Assembly: GCF_000272105.2 (NCBI RefSeq)
Contig: NZ_AJZD02000295.1
Location: forward strand, 1 to 64,000
DNA: 64,000 bases
Direction of reading: 5' to 3'
DNA from: Vibrio splendidus 12E03
GTDB taxonomy: Bacteria; Pseudomonadota; Gammaproteobacteria; Enterobacterales; Vibrionaceae
Shown piece after piece: positions 49,032 through 59,070 of this stretch; the stretch's first letter is position 1, and each line of letters begins with the position of its first letter. Under the pieces are notes generated by a model. It worked only from the letters and a program-made list of their open reading frames with translations, did not search any database and had not been told where the DNA came from. Position numbers and translations under genes: made by a program.

Positions 49032-49877
49032 ATGTGTGAATTGCTCGGTATGAGCGCGAATGTGCCAACTGATATTTGTTTTAGCTTTACTGGTCTTATG
49101 CAGCGTGGAGGCAATACCGGCCCGCACCGCGATGGCTGGGGTATTACTTTCTATGAAGGAAAGGGTTTCCGTACGTTTAAAGATCCTAACCCTAGTTGTG
49201 AATCCAAGATCGCTGAGTTGGTTCAAAACTACCCAATTAAAAGTCAAGCTGTTGTCAGTCATATCCGTCAAGCTAATCGTGGTGGCGTTAATCTAGAAAA
49301 TACTCACCCATTTACCCGTGAGCTTTGGGGACGATACTGGACCTTCGCCCATAATGGCCAATTAACGGATTACGATGATCTGGTTAGTGGTCGTTTCAGA
49401 CCGGTCGGTGAGACGGACAGTGAACTTTCTTTCTGTTGGTTAGTGAAACAATTAGAAGATCGTTTTCCTGAACCACCACAGGACATGGAAGGTATGTTTC
49501 GCTTTGTCGCTGAGTGTTGTGATCAGCTAAGAGAGAAAGGCGTCTTCAACATGTTACTCAGTGATGGTGAGTACGTGATGACCTACTGTACGAATCATTT
49601 GTACTGGATAACAAGACGCGCGCCTTTTGGCAATGCGAGCCTGATTGATGAAGATGTTGAGATAAACTTCCAAGAAGAGACCACGCCGAATGATGTGGTC
49701 ACGGTGGTAGCAACTCAGCCTCTAACATGCAATGAAGAGTGGTTTAGAATGAAGCCGGGCGAATACGCGTTGTTTCATTTTGGTGAGCTGATCGGCAATA
49801 ACTATAAAGCCTTGGAAGATGTTGCTTATGCACCTAAAAAGGTTGCAAGCCAAGCACCAACTGAGCCATTGAGCTAA
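49032..49877 (+). CDS. yafJ: Class II glutamine amidotransferase (YafJ)
   Basis: A 281-residue Ntn-type amidotransferase domain protein. It begins MCELLGMSANVP, so after Met removal Cys becomes the N-terminal nucleophile. Also present: GDGWGI-like HRDGWGITFY, VSHIRQANRGGVNLENTHPF (Arg for glutamine binding), WTFAHNGQL and GETDSELSFCWLV. There is no synthase domain, so the acceptor of the ammonia is unknown; its partner may be another protein or it may be a stand-alone amidase. It follows gmhA. Confidence 0.93.
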   Translation: MCELLGMSANVPTDICFSFTGLMQRGGNTGPHRDGWGITFYEGKGFRTFKDPNPSCESKIAELVQNYPIKSQAVVSHIRQANRGGVNLENTHPFTRELWGRYWTFAHNGQLTDYDDLVSGRFRPVGETDSELSFCWLVKQLEDRFPEPPQDMEGMFRFVAECCDQLREKGVFNMLLSDGEYVMTYCTNHLYWITRRAPFGNASLIDEDVEINFQEETTPNDVVTVVATQPLTCNEEWFRMKPGEYALFHFGELIGNNYKALEDVAYAPKKVASQAPTEPLS

Positions 49878-49915
49878 ACGTTCCGAATAGTATCATTTTT
49901 GATCCGAACATAAGA

Positions 49916-49956
49916 AAGGCCGCTTACTGAACCAATAAGTCAATAAGCGGCCTTTT
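49916..49956. terminator. Bidirectional terminator between yafJ and purN
   Basis: AAGGCCGCTTA and TAAGCGGCCTT form an 11-pair stem around a 17-base loop, with A- and T-runs outside. It serves both converging genes. Confidence 0.88.
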
Positions 49957-50018
49957 TATTTTCTGATTTTTAAGGGCTTGCTCTTTAGTGATTTACTTTG
50001 CGAGAACAGCTATACGAA

Positions 50019-50705
50019 TTACTCTTCTGCGTAACCGTGTTTGCCTAATATTTTACCGTCTAAGACAGCTTGCCCGTTTACCATCGATAAACGATCTTCG
50101 GCAAACCATTTACAGACCATAGGGTAAATGCAGTGTTCTTGGGTAAGCACTCGGCTTGCTAATATGTCAGCATCATCATCTTTAAATACTGGCACCTTAG
50201 CCTGTAAGATCACTGGGCCACCATCGAGCTCTTCGGTAACAAAGTGAACGCTGGTGCCGTGTTCTTTGTCTTGCGCATCAATGGCACGCTGGTGGGTGTG
50301 TAGGCCTGGGTATTTAGGTAACAGGGAAGGATGGATGTTGACCATTTTACCCGCATAGTGACGAACAAACTCTGAACTCAGGATACGCATGTATCCCGCA
50401 AGTACGATTAAATCGGGTTGGTATGCATCAATCTGAATCATCAATTCATGATCGAACTCTTCACGTGAACCAAAGTCTTTTGGATTCACTGAATGTGCGT
50501 CAACACCTGCGGTTTTCGCTCGTTCTAATCCAAAAGCCTCTGCTTTGTTTGAGAAGACAGCCTTAACTGAAGCATCAATCATATTATTATCACAGGCATC
50601 CAAAATTGCCTGTAAGTTACTTCCGCTTCCTGAAACTAACACAACGATGTTTTTATTAGAGTGACTGGTTTTATTTGAGTGATTGTTTTTCATAGAGTGG
50701 GTCAT
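50019..50705 (-). CDS. purN: Phosphoribosylglycinamide formyltransferase
   Basis: PurN transfers a formyl group from 10-formyl-tetrahydrofolate to GAR in purine synthesis. Core motifs: NIVVLVSGSGSNLQAILDAC, MVNIHPSLLPKYPGLHTHQ (catalytic Asn/His), HGTSVHFVTEELDGGPVILQ (catalytic Asp). At 228 residues it is longer than the roughly 212-residue E. coli enzyme, because of an Asn/Ser/His/Lys N-terminus (MTHSMKNNHSNKTSHSNKN) encoded by an imperfect 18-bp tandem duplication. The start could be either of the first two Mets (50705 or 50693); neither has a clear ribosome-binding site. It follows purM. Confidence 0.95.
   Translation of the reverse strand: MTHSMKNNHSNKTSHSNKNIVVLVSGSGSNLQAILDACDNNMIDASVKAVFSNKAEAFGLERAKTAGVDAHSVNPKDFGSREEFDHELMIQIDAYQPDLIVLAGYMRILSSEFVRHYAGKMVNIHPSLLPKYPGLHTHQRAIDAQDKEHGTSVHFVTEELDGGPVILQAKVPVFKDDDADILASRVLTQEHCIYPMVCKWFAEDRLSMVNGQAVLDGKILGKHGYAEE
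50648..50683 (-). repeat. Imperfect 18-bp tandem duplication in purN
   Basis: On the minus strand AATCACTCAAATAAAACC is followed by AGTCACTCTAATAAAAAC (3 differences), encoding NHSNKT then SHSNKN. The repeat keeps the frame and lies in the N-terminal extension, outside the catalytic fold. Confidence 0.7.
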
Positions 50706-50825
50706 ACGATTGATTAACTGAACTGTTTACAATGTACCTACATAAACTAAGGTTTTCTGCGGGCTAAATAGCAAAATGAGGACCATTAGGTCCTCATTGA
50801 TTAACTAAGTAAGTGAACGTATCAC

Positions 50826-51866
50826 TTATTTGATTTCTACTTGCTCTTCGCCAGCTTCAGCGTTTGCGATCTCACCGATAACCCAAGCGTTTTCGCCTTC
50901 AGCTTTCAGTAGTTCAACAGCAGCGTCTGCTTGATCTTTAGGTAGAGCAACAACTAGGCCTACACCACAGTTGAAAGTGCGGTACATTTCAAATGTCTCC
51001 ACGTTACCTTTCTCTTGTAGCCAGTTGAAGATAGCAGGCCATTCCCAGCTCTTGCCATCAATGACGGCTTTAGTACCTTCAGGAAGTACGCGTGGGATGT
51101 TTTCCCAGAAACCACCACCTGTGATGTGCGAGATAGCATGAATGTCATGCTCTGCAATCATCTTAAGTGCCGATTTGATGTAAATCTTAGTAGGTTCTAG
51201 TAGGTGCTCACCAATAGTGCGACCTTCTAGCTCTTCACTCTTATCAGCACCAGAAACTTCTAGAACTTTACGAATTAAAGAGTAACCGTTTGAGTGTGGA
51301 CCACTTGAGCCAACAGCGATAAGTGCGTCACCTGCTGCTACTTTAGTACCGTCGATGATGTCAGCTTTCTCTACAACACCAACACAGAAGCCAGCTACGT
51401 CGTAGTCGTCGCCTTCGTACATGCCTGGCATTTCAGCCGTTTCACCGCCGATTAGTGCACAACCAGCTTGAACACAGCCTTCTGCAATACCAGAAACAAC
51501 GTCTGCTGCTGTATCTACATCTAGCTTACCTGTTGCGTAGTAGTCTAGGAAGAATAGCGGCTCACCACCTTGAACGATTAGGTCGTTCACACACATTGCC
51601 ACTAGATCGATACCAATGGTGTCGTGTTTTTTCAGATCCAAAGCAAGGCGAAGTTTAGTACCAACACCATCAGTACCTGAAACAAGTACTGGCTCTTTGT
51701 ATTTCGTTGGAAGTTCACATAGGGCGCCAAAGCCACCAATACCGCCCATTACTTCAGGGCGACGAGTGCGTTTAACAGCACCTTTAATACGGTCTACTAG
51801 TGCATTACCTGCGTCGATATCAACACCAGCGTCTTTGTAGCTTAGAGAAGAAGTATTACCACTCAC
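50826..51866 (-). CDS. purM: Phosphoribosylformylglycinamidine cyclo-ligase
   Basis: PurM closes the imidazole ring to make AIR in purine synthesis, using ATP. The 346-residue protein starts [20 protein letters not shown], with [64 protein letters not shown] and [19 protein letters not shown]. The length is that of E. coli PurM. It is the first gene of purM-purN and lies about 65 bases downstream of a PurR-type box. Confidence 0.98.
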   Translation of the reverse strand: MSGNTSSLSYKDAGVDIDAGNALVDRIKGAVKRTRRPEVMGGIGGFGALCELPTKYKEPVLVSGTDGVGTKLRLALDLKKHDTIGIDLVAMCVNDLIVQGGEPLFFLDYYATGKLDVDTAADVVSGIAEGCVQAGCALIGGETAEMPGMYEGDDYDVAGFCVGVVEKADIIDGTKVAAGDALIAVGSSGPHSNGYSLIRKVLEVSGADKSEELEGRTIGEHLLEPTKIYIKSALKMIAEHDIHAISHITGGGFWENIPRVLPEGTKAVIDGKSWEWPAIFNWLQEKGNVETFEMYRTFNCGVGLVVALPKDQADAAVELLKAEGENAWVIGEIANAEAGEEQVEIK

Positions 51867-51931
51867 GGGATAGTCCTCGAACTTAAGTTGGATGTGAAAA
51901 CGGCGCTATTCTAACAGGGCTTGATTACCAA

Positions 51932-51947
51932 GAGCAAACGTTTGCGC
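51932..51947. promoter_or_regulatory. PurR-type operator between purM and upp
   Basis: GAGCAAACGTTTGCGC matches the PurR consensus ACGCAAACGTTTGCGT at 13 of 16 positions, with a perfect core CAAACGTTTG. It is 66 bases upstream of the purM start and also sits upstream of the divergent upp promoter. Confidence 0.85.
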
Positions 51948-51995
51948 GGTTTTTTTTATTAGAATAAAGATTCTGAAATAACCACAAAGTTCGTG

Positions 51996-52001
51996 TATAA
52001 T
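51996..52001 (+). promoter_or_regulatory. -10 element of the upp promoter
   Basis: TATAAT at 51996-52001, 35 bases before the upp ATG; the -35 region (around 51972-51978) is weak. The start site is inferred near 52008. Confidence 0.55.
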
Positions 52002-52035
52002 CTACAGGTTTGTTTAAATATTGCCGGAGTTGGAA

Positions 52036-52662
52036 ATGAAAGTTGTTGAAGTGAAACACCCGCTAGTAAAACATAAAATTGGCCTGATGCGTGAAGGTGA
52101 GATTAGCACTAAGCGTTTTCGTGAGCTAGCGACAGAAGTGGGTAGCCTTCTAACATACGAAGCGACATCAGACTTTGAAACTGAGCGCGTAACGATTAAC
52201 GGTTGGAACGGTCCAGTTGAAGTTGACCAAATTAAAGGTAAAAAAGTAACTGTAGTGCCAATCCTACGTGCTGGTCTAGGCATGATGGACGGCGTTCTTG
52301 AGCACATCCCAAGTGCACGTATCAGTGTTGTTGGTATCTACCGTGACGAAGAAACGCTTGAGCCAGTACCATACTTCAACAAGCTTGCATCTAACATCGA
52401 CGAGCGTATTGCTCTAGTCGTAGATCCAATGCTTGCGACAGGTGGTTCTATGATCGCGACTATTGACCTGATGAAAGAGAAAGGTTGTAAGCACTTTAAG
52501 ATTCTTGTGCTTGTTGCTGCTCCTGAAGGTATCGCTGCTCTAGAAAAAGCGCACCCAGATGTTGAGCTTTACACGGCCGCAATCGATGAGAAGCTAAACG
52601 ACAAGGGTTACATTGTTCCTGGTCTTGGCGATGCTGGTGATAAGATCTTCGGTACTAAGTAA
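52036..52662 (+). CDS. upp: Uracil phosphoribosyltransferase
   Basis: Upp salvages uracil to UMP with PRPP. The 208-residue protein starts [20 protein letters not shown]; a TTG five codons upstream is rejected since the family begins here and GGAG lies at the right distance. Motifs: [40 protein letters not shown], the PRPP-binding [12 protein letters not shown] and [17 protein letters not shown]. The uraA uracil permease gene converges on it, with a shared terminator; in E. coli the two form an upp-uraA operon instead. Confidence 0.98.
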   Translation: MKVVEVKHPLVKHKIGLMREGEISTKRFRELATEVGSLLTYEATSDFETERVTINGWNGPVEVDQIKGKKVTVVPILRAGLGMMDGVLEHIPSARISVVGIYRDEETLEPVPYFNKLASNIDERIALVVDPMLATGGSMIATIDLMKEKGCKHFKILVLVAAPEGIAALEKAHPDVELYTAAIDEKLNDKGYIVPGLGDAGDKIFGTK

Positions 52663-52725
52663 TTCGGTTTCAGCTTAAGTGACTCTAAACCGTTTCTTAA
52701 CTCGCTGAATTTAGCCGTATTAATA

Positions 52726-52758
52726 AAAAGGGAGAGCATTCGACGCTCTCCCTTTTTT
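52726..52758. terminator. Bidirectional terminator between upp and uraA
   Basis: AAAGGGAGAGC, loop ATTCGAC, GCTCTCCCTTT, flanked by A-run and T-run. Confidence 0.9.
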
Positions 52759-52809
52759 GATCTGGCTAATTTGCGATGCTTTTTACTTAGTATCACAAGC
52801 CTCAATCAG

Positions 52810-54048
52810 TTAGTCGATTTGCGCTTTGTCTACCACAGTGTTGTCACCTAGCTCTTCTGGAAGTACTAGGTTAAGTAGAATCGCCACGATACCGCACAAG
52901 CTTACGCCCTGTAGGCTGAAATCACCGATACCAAAGGCCATGCCGCCAATACCAAAGACTAAAGTAATGCCGACAATCACAAGGTTGCGTGATTTGTGTA
53001 GGTCAACTTTGTTTTGAATTAGAGTATTCAAACCTACGGTTGCGATAGAGCCAAACAGTAGAATCATGATGCCGCCCATTACAGGAACCGGAATCGTTTG
53101 AAGTAGTGCACCTAGCTTACCGACCAATGCAAGAACGATAGCTGTTACAGCAGCCCAAGTCATGATCACTGGGTTGAATGCTTTGGTCAGCATTACTGCA
53201 CCTGTTACTTCACTGTACGTAGTGTTTGGTGGCGCGCCCAGCATTGAAGCGGCAATGGTTGCCACGCCGTCGCCAGTAATAGTGCGGTGTAAACCTGGTT
53301 TCTTAAGGTAGTCTTTGCCTGTTACATTAGAAATAGCAAGCATGTCGCCTACGTGCTCAACAGCAGGTGCAATCGCGACAAACACCATAAAGAAGATAGC
53401 GTTGATGTTGAACTCTGGCGCTGTGAAGTTTGGTAGTGCTAACCAAGATGCTTGCGCTACTGGAGTGAAGTCTACCGCGCCGTATACCAAGCTGGTGATG
53501 TAACCCGCAACAATACCACCGAAGATTGGCAGTAGCTTAAGGAAGCCTTTTGAAAACACACTGATGACAATCGTCACTAACAGTGAAATCGAAGAGATCC
53601 ACAGTGCAGCGTCTGCATCAACAAGCTGAACCGCACCATCGCCTGTCTTACCTAGCGCCATGTTAACTGCAACAGGTGCAAGACCTAAACCGATAACCAT
53701 GATCACAGGGCCAACCACCACGGGTGGAAGCAGTTTATGGATGAAGGCTACGCCACGCACTTTAATCAACGCGCCCATTAAGACATACACAACACCTGCT
53801 GCCATTAGGCCGCCCATGGTTGCACCAACACCCCAAGTTTGAATACCAAACATGATAGGCGCGATGAATGCAAAAGAAGACGCTAAGAAGATTGGCACTG
53901 AACGGCGTGTAATAAGTTGGAACAAAAGGGTACCGATACCCGCGCCAAAGAGTGCAACGTTGGGATCAAGTCCTGTTAGTAGCGGCACGAGTACAAGCGC
54001 ACCAAACGCTACAAACAGCATTTGCGCACCTTGCAGAGCATTTTTCAT
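52810..54048 (-). CDS. uraA: Uracil permease (NCS2 family)
   Basis: UraA imports uracil with protons through the inner membrane. The 412-residue protein begins MKNALQGAQMLFVAFGALVL and has about 14 hydrophobic segments in the 7+7 UraA arrangement. Conserved features: GTLLFQLITRRSVPIFLASS, FMVFVAIAPAVEHVGDMLAI with the substrate-binding Glu, and GAPPNTTYSEVTGAVMLTKA. Among NCS2 carriers a uracil specificity is favoured by proximity to upp. A PurR-like palindrome lies upstream. Confidence 0.94.
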   Translation of the reverse strand: MKNALQGAQMLFVAFGALVLVPLLTGLDPNVALFGAGIGTLLFQLITRRSVPIFLASSFAFIAPIMFGIQTWGVGATMGGLMAAGVVYVLMGALIKVRGVAFIHKLLPPVVVGPVIMVIGLGLAPVAVNMALGKTGDGAVQLVDADAALWISSISLLVTIVISVFSKGFLKLLPIFGGIVAGYITSLVYGAVDFTPVAQASWLALPNFTAPEFNINAIFFMVFVAIAPAVEHVGDMLAISNVTGKDYLKKPGLHRTITGDGVATIAASMLGAPPNTTYSEVTGAVMLTKAFNPVIMTWAAVTAIVLALVGKLGALLQTIPVPVMGGIMILLFGSIATVGLNTLIQNKVDLHKSRNLVIVGITLVFGIGGMAFGIGDFSLQGVSLCGIVAILLNLVLPEELGDNTVVDKAQID

Positions 54049-54113
54049 GTTATGTCCTTAAAAATGGTCGTTATATGAAAAGTGAAAAATAAAATTCGCG
54101 GGATTCTATCACT

Positions 54114-54129
54114 TAGCAATCGATTGCCA
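54114..54129. promoter_or_regulatory. PurR-like palindrome upstream of uraA
   Basis: TAGCAATCGATTGCCA contains a perfect 12-bp palindrome GCAATCGATTGC (54116-54127). It matches the PurR consensus core apart from two positions, and lies 66 bases before the uraA start, the same distance as the box before purM. Weaker evidence than that box. Confidence 0.45.
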
Positions 54130-54326
54130 CACCAAATAGATCAAATTTATTTATCTTAGTGATGTTTTATATCCATCTAAGCCCTAGAAATTCAGTTTAT
54201 AAGTGAGCGATTTATCATGGCCAGGTGATATTTTGTGGTTATTAAACACAGTGGGCGCTATCGACCTTGCCCCTCAATCCATAGTTGCTTATCATCTAGG
54301 CACAAGATTTGAATATTAGGATCAGT

Positions 54327-55580
54327 ATGCGCTACATAGCATTGTTGTTGATGGGACTATTAGCCTCTCCGAGTTATGCCTTAACTCAAGTAGATATTTT
54401 TAGTGCTGAAGTTGCGATTAACGCTGAAGACAAACAGCCAGAACAAGTGGCAAGAAATACAGGTATGGAGCAGGTATTGATACGTGCGACCGGCCAAACT
54501 GATGTCGCTTCGAATGAGACGATTCAAAAGGCGATGCGCAAGAGTTCGCAGTACATGTCTCAAATGAGTTTTGGTGAAAGCAATGACCAATCAACATTGC
54601 GTATGCGTTTTAACGGTGCTCAAATCCGTTCGCTATTGACTCAAGCACAGTTACCGTACTGGCCTGACACGCGTTCAAACATCCTTGTTTGGCTGGTAGA
54701 AGAGGACAACTACGACAAGAATATCGTATGGGAACACTCTAACTCGCAGTTAGCAGCGGGCTTGCAAGCAAACGCAAAAGAGCGCGGTTTGCCTCTAACG
54801 CTGCCTGTGGGTGACTTTGACGATATTACGGGTATTGCAACTTCTGATTTGTGGGGTAGCTTTGTTACGCCAATCAGTAAAGCGAGTCAGCGTTATCCTG
54901 TTGATGCTGTGTTGGTGATAAAGGCTCAATCTTCAGGCCTACGTTGGGCTCTATACGATCAAAAGCCAAGTCAATTGACGAGCGCACCAACATCGCCTGT
55001 AAGTGGTTCTTTATCAGGTAACAGCGCAACGACCTCTAAGAAGTTAGTCGACCAAATCAGTAACTACTACGCAGGTAAAAGTGCCGTGACGGTAGCGAGT
55101 GAGTCATCAGAATCGATTTTAACGCAGTTTATTAGCTTGAATAATGCTCAAGACTTCTTCCAGTTGGAGAACGCACTTAAGCGTCTAAACTCGGTGGCAA
55201 GCCTAGATATCCTGAAGATTCAGAACAACGAAGTTACTTTCCGAATTCACTTATTGTCGACTCAACAAGAGTTTGAGCAAGAAGTCGCAAGTATTCGTCA
55301 AGTTGCGAAGGTTGAAGAATCTTACATTGAGCCTGAAGTGAGTCCTGAATTTGAAACTCAAGACAACACAATGTCTGTCGGTGATGATTCAACAGACGCT
55401 GCTGAAGTCGTTGGTGACGAAACTGACTCAGGCGTACAAGTTATTAAGGGCAACGAGGTATCTGAGGATTCTGAGCTAACGCCTGACGCAACGTTAGAGG
55501 ATTCTAGTACAGAAGATCTAACCATCACTGCGCCAGTACATGCTAAGCCAAGCTTGGTCTACGAGTGGGTTCGCTCATAA
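54327..55580 (+). CDS. DUF2066 domain-containing protein
   Basis: A 417-residue exported protein: signal peptide MRYIALLLMGLLASPSYA, then ALTQVDIFSAEVAINAEDKQ and RNTGMEQVLIRATGQTDVAS, the opening pattern of DUF2066. The C-terminal 100 residues are very acidic and Ser/Thr-rich (DDSTDAAEVVGDETDSGVQV), which is not part of the conserved domain. The function is unknown. AGGA precedes the ATG at 54327; a TTG six codons upstream is rejected. It is a single gene with its own terminator. Confidence 0.82.
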   Translation: MRYIALLLMGLLASPSYALTQVDIFSAEVAINAEDKQPEQVARNTGMEQVLIRATGQTDVASNETIQKAMRKSSQYMSQMSFGESNDQSTLRMRFNGAQIRSLLTQAQLPYWPDTRSNILVWLVEEDNYDKNIVWEHSNSQLAAGLQANAKERGLPLTLPVGDFDDITGIATSDLWGSFVTPISKASQRYPVDAVLVIKAQSSGLRWALYDQKPSQLTSAPTSPVSGSLSGNSATTSKKLVDQISNYYAGKSAVTVASESSESILTQFISLNNAQDFFQLENALKRLNSVASLDILKIQNNEVTFRIHLLSTQQEFEQEVASIRQVAKVEESYIEPEVSPEFETQDNTMSVGDDSTDAAEVVGDETDSGVQVIKGNEVSEDSELTPDATLEDSSTEDLTITAPVHAKPSLVYEWVRS

Positions 55581-55618
55581 TTGTCAGCTGACATGACTGA
55601 TTGAAATGAAAACATGAA

Positions 55619-55654
55619 AAAAGCCCTGCAAGAGCAATCTCGCAGGGCTTTTTG
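55619..55654. terminator. Terminator after the DUF2066 gene
   Basis: AAGCCCTGC, loop AAGAGCAATCTC, GCAGGGCTT, TTT; A-run on the left makes it bidirectional for the converging DUF2069 gene. Confidence 0.85.
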
Positions 55655-55690
55655 TTTATAAGCGGTCAGTTTAAAAGCATGGGTTTAATA

Positions 55691-56724
<1,034 letters not shown>

Positions 56725-57075
56725 TTACAGAATCTCTAGCACTTGCTCTGGTGGGCGACCAATCTTCGCTTTGTTGTTTGCGACAACCACTGGGCGCTCA
56801 AATAGTTTTGGATTGGTTGCCATCGCGGCGAAAAGATCTTCATCAGTAACCGAAGCATCTCCCAGGTTTGCTTCTTTGTAGTCCGCTTCTTTGATGCGCA
56901 TCATGTCGCGAACACTCTCAAAACCAAGCTGAGTGAACAATACTTTCAGCTGTTCAACTGTTAACGGAGTCTCTAGGTATTTGATTACCTCTGGCTGTAC
57001 GCCGTTTTCCTGAAGGACTTCTAGAGTTTGACGGCTCTTTGAGCAGCGTGGGTTATGATAAATCACGACAGACAT
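56725..57075 (-). CDS. ArsC-family (arsenate reductase, glutaredoxin) protein
   Basis: A 116-residue thioredoxin-fold protein of the ArsC family: VVIYHNPRCSKSRQTLEVLQ with the active Cys at position 11, and NPKLFERPVVVANNKAKIGR with the conserved RP and Arg positions. It corresponds to E. coli YfgD, which like this gene lies next to bepA and away from arsenic-resistance genes, so a role in arsenate detoxification is uncertain. No arsR, arsA or arsB gene is nearby. Confidence 0.9.
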   Translation of the reverse strand: MSVVIYHNPRCSKSRQTLEVLQENGVQPEVIKYLETPLTVEQLKVLFTQLGFESVRDMMRIKEADYKEANLGDASVTDEDLFAAMATNPKLFERPVVVANNKAKIGRPPEQVLEIL

Positions 57076-57197
57076 GGTTCTTCCTCATTATTATTTTTGA
57101 TTTAATTGTTTAGCTGAAGCCACTAGAGGTGACTTCTTTTTTGTGTAACGTTGAGCTTTCTTTTTATTCTGGTAACGAGCTGTTATCAGTAAACATA

Positions 57198-58652
57198 CTA
57201 TTGTAGCGACAAGAAGCGTTCTCGTTGAATCATTAGCTGATCAATTCGAGCGTCGTAGCGTGCTTGTTTTAGGCTACCAAGCTCTGCGATTTGGCTTGCC
57301 TGCGTGTAGTACTGAATCGCTTTGTTCCAGTTGGCTTGCAGTGCCAAAATTTCTGCACGAGCAGCCAGTTCTTCGTCGCTATTACCAAGGCTCGTATTTA
57401 CTTTTGAAAGTAAGTGCCAGCCATTGGTGTCGTTCGGATTATCGTGCGTGTAACGTTGCAATACGCGAACGGCTTCTTGTAGATCTTCATTTTCAATCAG
57501 TGCGTTGGCGGAGTTAATGGTCAGAACCGGGTTGTTTGGTTGACGAACCAGCGCCGATTTAAGTTCTTTAATTGCAACCTCAGGCTGTTTCTTCTCGATG
57601 TGCAGATCCGAAATAGCATCTAGATAAAACAGGTTGGTTGGGTCGCTGTTAATCAGCTTGTTCAGGATGGGCTCTGCTTTGTCTAATTTTTTAGAGTCTA
57701 GGTAAACCAGTGCTTGGCCATATTCTAATGACGGAACCAAAGTTTTAGGGGCTTTCTTCAGCTGGCGCTCAAACCAATCAAGAGCAGCATCATTATTAAT
57801 GCCCGCATAGCGCGCAACAATGCGGGCTCTTGCTAGGTGGTAGTCCAGAGACGGAGCCAGTTTCAGTGGTGGGTAACTACGAGCACGAGCACGTGAATCG
57901 GTAATTCGGTCTTCTGGTAATGGGTGAGTCAGTAGCATTGGCGGTGGTGTGCTCGCATAGCGATATTCATCAGCTAAACGGCCAAAGAAACGCGGCATCG
58001 CATTCACATCAAACCCAGCTTTTGCCAGCGTGTTGATACCAAAGCGGTCGGCTTCTTTTTCATTACTACGTGTGTAGTTGATTTGGCTTTGCATATTACC
58101 CGCAGTCGTTGCCGTTAGGGCTGCAATACCCGCTTCAGGGGCAGCAATCGCCAGTAATACAGAGGCCGCAAGGGCTGCAATGGTTGCGGGAGAGCGGCGA
58201 GCTTGATCTTCCATGCTACGTGCTAAGTGACGTTGGGTTACGTGCGCGATTTCGTGCGCTAATACTGAAGCCAATTCACTTTCAGATTGTGCATGTAGGA
58301 ATAGACCTGAGTGCAAAGCAACGTAACCACCAAAGAAAGCAAAGGCGTTGATGTTGCGGTCACGGATCATAAAGAACTGGAAAGGTGTCTTTACATCATT
58401 TGCGTTCGCGACCAGACGATGGCCAAGCGTATCAATATACAGGTTTAGAACTGGGTCGTTTACGATAGGCTGGCTGCTTCTGATGATGCGCATGTAGGCA
58501 TCACCATAGATAAGCTCTTGGTCGATAGTGAGTGTGCCGCCAGCAGCGGTACCGATATCTGGTAGCTCCAAACTATTGGTATTCGCCATGGTTGGGGTGC
58601 TTAATGTGGCTGCGATGCATAAGCAAGCAATTGAGCGAGCGCGTTTAAACAT
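57198..58652 (-). CDS. bepA: Beta-barrel assembly-enhancing protease BepA
   Basis: BepA (YfgC) is a periplasmic M48 metalloprotease and chaperone that helps LptD maturation and degrades stalled outer-membrane proteins. The 484-residue precursor has a signal peptide (MFKRARSIACLCIAATLSTP..., residues 1-24), the zinc motif HEIAHVTQRH (about residue 135), the third ligand region SNEKEADRFGI, and C-terminal TPR repeats (about 300-460). The start at 58652 is chosen because it gives a normal signal peptide; a longer frame starting 51 bases earlier is rejected. Confidence 0.95.
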   Translation of the reverse strand: MFKRARSIACLCIAATLSTPTMANTNSLELPDIGTAAGGTLTIDQELIYGDAYMRIIRSSQPIVNDPVLNLYIDTLGHRLVANANDVKTPFQFFMIRDRNINAFAFFGGYVALHSGLFLHAQSESELASVLAHEIAHVTQRHLARSMEDQARRSPATIAALAASVLLAIAAPEAGIAALTATTAGNMQSQINYTRSNEKEADRFGINTLAKAGFDVNAMPRFFGRLADEYRYASTPPPMLLTHPLPEDRITDSRARARSYPPLKLAPSLDYHLARARIVARYAGINNDAALDWFERQLKKAPKTLVPSLEYGQALVYLDSKKLDKAEPILNKLINSDPTNLFYLDAISDLHIEKKQPEVAIKELKSALVRQPNNPVLTINSANALIENEDLQEAVRVLQRYTHDNPNDTNGWHLLSKVNTSLGNSDEELAARAEILALQANWNKAIQYYTQASQIAELGSLKQARYDARIDQLMIQRERFLSLQ

Positions 58653-58830
58653 ATTAGTCAGTAATACTCCGTTTCTTCTGACAGTAAGACAAGTGCAATG
58701 CAAATTGGTTCTTTATCTGATTTAACCTTTGCCAAGTGCGTGCGCTATCATGAAGGAAGATGAATGAATGATGGCGCGTTTTCAAAAACAGATTACAATA
58801 CGACCCTTATAATAAGCATCGAGCTCAAGA

Positions 58831-59070
58831 ATGACACCTAATATTCTAGATTTACGCCAAGAGCGCTGTCCAATGGCGCTATTATTAGCCAAGCGTCACA
58901 GTGTAAAGTTAGAAGTAGGGCAGTCATTGTCAATTTATGTCTCTGATAACAGCTCGATGAAAGATATTGTTACTTATTTGTCTAAGCAAGCCTATGACGT
59001 CATCACTGAGGTTTGCTCTAATTACCATCATCTCCTCGTCACTAAAAAGGAATTGAAGTCAGATGCTTGA
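58831..59070 (+). CDS. TusA-like (SirA/YeeD fold) protein
   Basis: A 79-residue protein of the TusA sulfurtransferase family: ILDLRQERCPMALLLAKRHS with the active-site Cys at residue 13, and the beta-strand LSIYVSDNSSMKDIVTYLSK. The family motif is CPxP; here it reads CPMA, so the second proline is replaced by alanine. TusA itself carries sulfur to tRNA; the degenerate motif suggests a different carrier or a non-tRNA role. It overlaps perM by 8 bases, implying coupled expression with this membrane protein. Confidence 0.8.
   Translation: MTPNILDLRQERCPMALLLAKRHSVKLEVGQSLSIYVSDNSSMKDIVTYLSKQAYDVITEVCSNYHHLLVTKKELKSDA

Noticed and set aside
56725-57075. An arsenic-resistance operon suggested by the ArsC-family gene
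   Set aside because: No arsR, arsA, arsB or acr3 gene is near; the YfgD-like context next to bepA matches E. coli housekeeping synteny.
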